Position numbers and translations under genes: made by a program
In this document: piece after piece, positions 11,630-11,935 of the stretch
Position numbering within the stretch: the stretch's first letter is position 1
Layout of the letters: each line of letters opens with the position of its first letter
Assembly: GCA_049511115.1 (NCBI GenBank)
Contig: JBEKYH010000112.1
Span: 1 to 11,935 of the forward strand
Length of the DNA: 11,935 bases
DNA from: JBEKYH01 sp049511115
GTDB taxonomy: Bacteria; Planctomycetota; Phycisphaerae; Tepidisphaerales; Tepidisphaeraceae
Direction: 5' to 3'
Notes under the pieces: generated by a model
Seen by the model: only the letters and a program-made list of their open reading frames with translations
Told to the model about the DNA's origin: nothing
Databases searched by the model: none

Positions 11630-11703
11630 TGCGGTCGATGGGATTCGAACCCATAACCTCCGGTGGCCAACGCTGGCGCGTATGCCAATTCCGCCACGAC
11701 CGC
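11630..11703 (-). tRNA. Atypical tRNA: tRNA-Leu-like body, apparent anticodon TGG, imperfect anticodon stem
   Basis: On the minus strand a 74-nt tRNA-like sequence has a perfect 7-bp acceptor stem (GCGGTCG / CGACCGC), discriminator A, a leucine-type D region TGGCGGAATTGGCATACGC and a perfect T-arm ATGGG-TTCGAAT-CCCAT. The middle is odd. Aligned by length, the anticodon arm is CCAGC-GTTGGCC-ACCGG, in which only three of five pairs form and TGG falls at 34-36. The variable region is short (AGGTT) rather than the long arm of leucine tRNAs. TGG would read proline CCA codons, yet the acceptor and D-arm are not proline-like. It may be a deleted or decayed tRNA-Leu, or an unusual functional tRNA. 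No CCA is encoded. Confidence 0.55.
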
Positions 11704-11935
11704 AAGTCCCCTCCGGGGATTGACGGCGTGGTGGCGCACGGATACTGTTGCGGACGTGGTGTCCGCTGCGAATGACGTAGCTCATAAGCCAAACTCCATT
11801 CGTGACGGGCATTACTCTGGGCCAGCCCCTGCAACGGGTATGGCCTTTTTCATGCGCTTCCTTCACTCTCTTTGGCGTGTGGATGGGGGCGGATTCCGCG
11901 CGGACTTGAGTTTTTCTAGGGAAATCTAGGGGCGG
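11704..11935. other. Terminal interval without recognised genes
   Basis: No coding sequence with a recognisable family is seen. The only local structure is a short hairpin, GCGGAC at 11750-11755 with GTCCGC at 11761-11766 and a 5-nt loop. The open frames crossing this part run into the tRNA-like gene and look accidental. Confidence 0.5.

Noticed and set aside
11498..11866. Minus-strand open frames through the tRNA-like gene (containing GRGGIGIRASVGH)
   Set aside because: That peptide is what a tRNA D-arm region gives when translated; there is no real gene.

Overview
The window reads as a chromosomal segment of a GC-rich, motile bacterium. The best guess is a member of the Planctomycetota or a close relative. 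That rests on inference: a small PFxPFRV...HPE ORF, a WPxLP-type gene tail, and intergenic repeats of the CCACAGAGGAC kind all feel typical of that group. No marker gene here fixes the taxonomy. The pattern changes sharply at about 8.86 kb: a dense, all-plus-strand signalling region is followed by sparse sequence with tRNAs, repeats, an IS remnant and a likely toxin-antitoxin pair.

Bases 1-5556 are a tightly packed chemotaxis operon. Its order is 3' end of a methyl-accepting chemotaxis protein, cheR (methyltransferase), cheD (deamidase), a CheY-type receiver, a divergent CheX-like protein, cheB (methylesterase), a second CheX, a second CheY and a short FapA/DUF342 protein. Gaps run from overlaps of 8 nt to 26 nt. 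The adaptation enzymes (CheR, CheB, CheD) act on the receptor. The two CheX-like proteins, both keeping the ExxN phosphatase signature, probably dephosphorylate the two CheY proteins, and no CheZ is seen. cheA and cheW are not in the window and presumably lie upstream.

Bases 5623-8855 hold a two-component pair: a large membrane histidine kinase (MASE1-PAS-GAF-HisKA_3-HATPase) and a NarL/LuxR-type response regulator 17 nt downstream.

Bases 8856-11935 are accessory or intergenic. In order they hold a gene-tail remnant, a 12-bp-stem hairpin, tRNA-Asp(GTC) on the minus strand with a plausible promoter, a low-complexity repeat, and a small minus-strand gene whose consensus -10 box implies a leaderless mRNA. 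About 600 nt of repeat-rich DNA follows, with purine-rich short repeats, nested inverted repeats, TGTAACAT motifs, and a 29-bp tandem duplication that abuts a broken IS1595-type transposase fragment. Next come a Panacea-domain antitoxin gene and an overlapping unknown ORF, a good toxin candidate. The last feature is an atypical tRNA with a tRNA-Leu-like body, a poorly paired anticodon arm and no long variable arm. Nothing convincing was seen in the final 230 nt.
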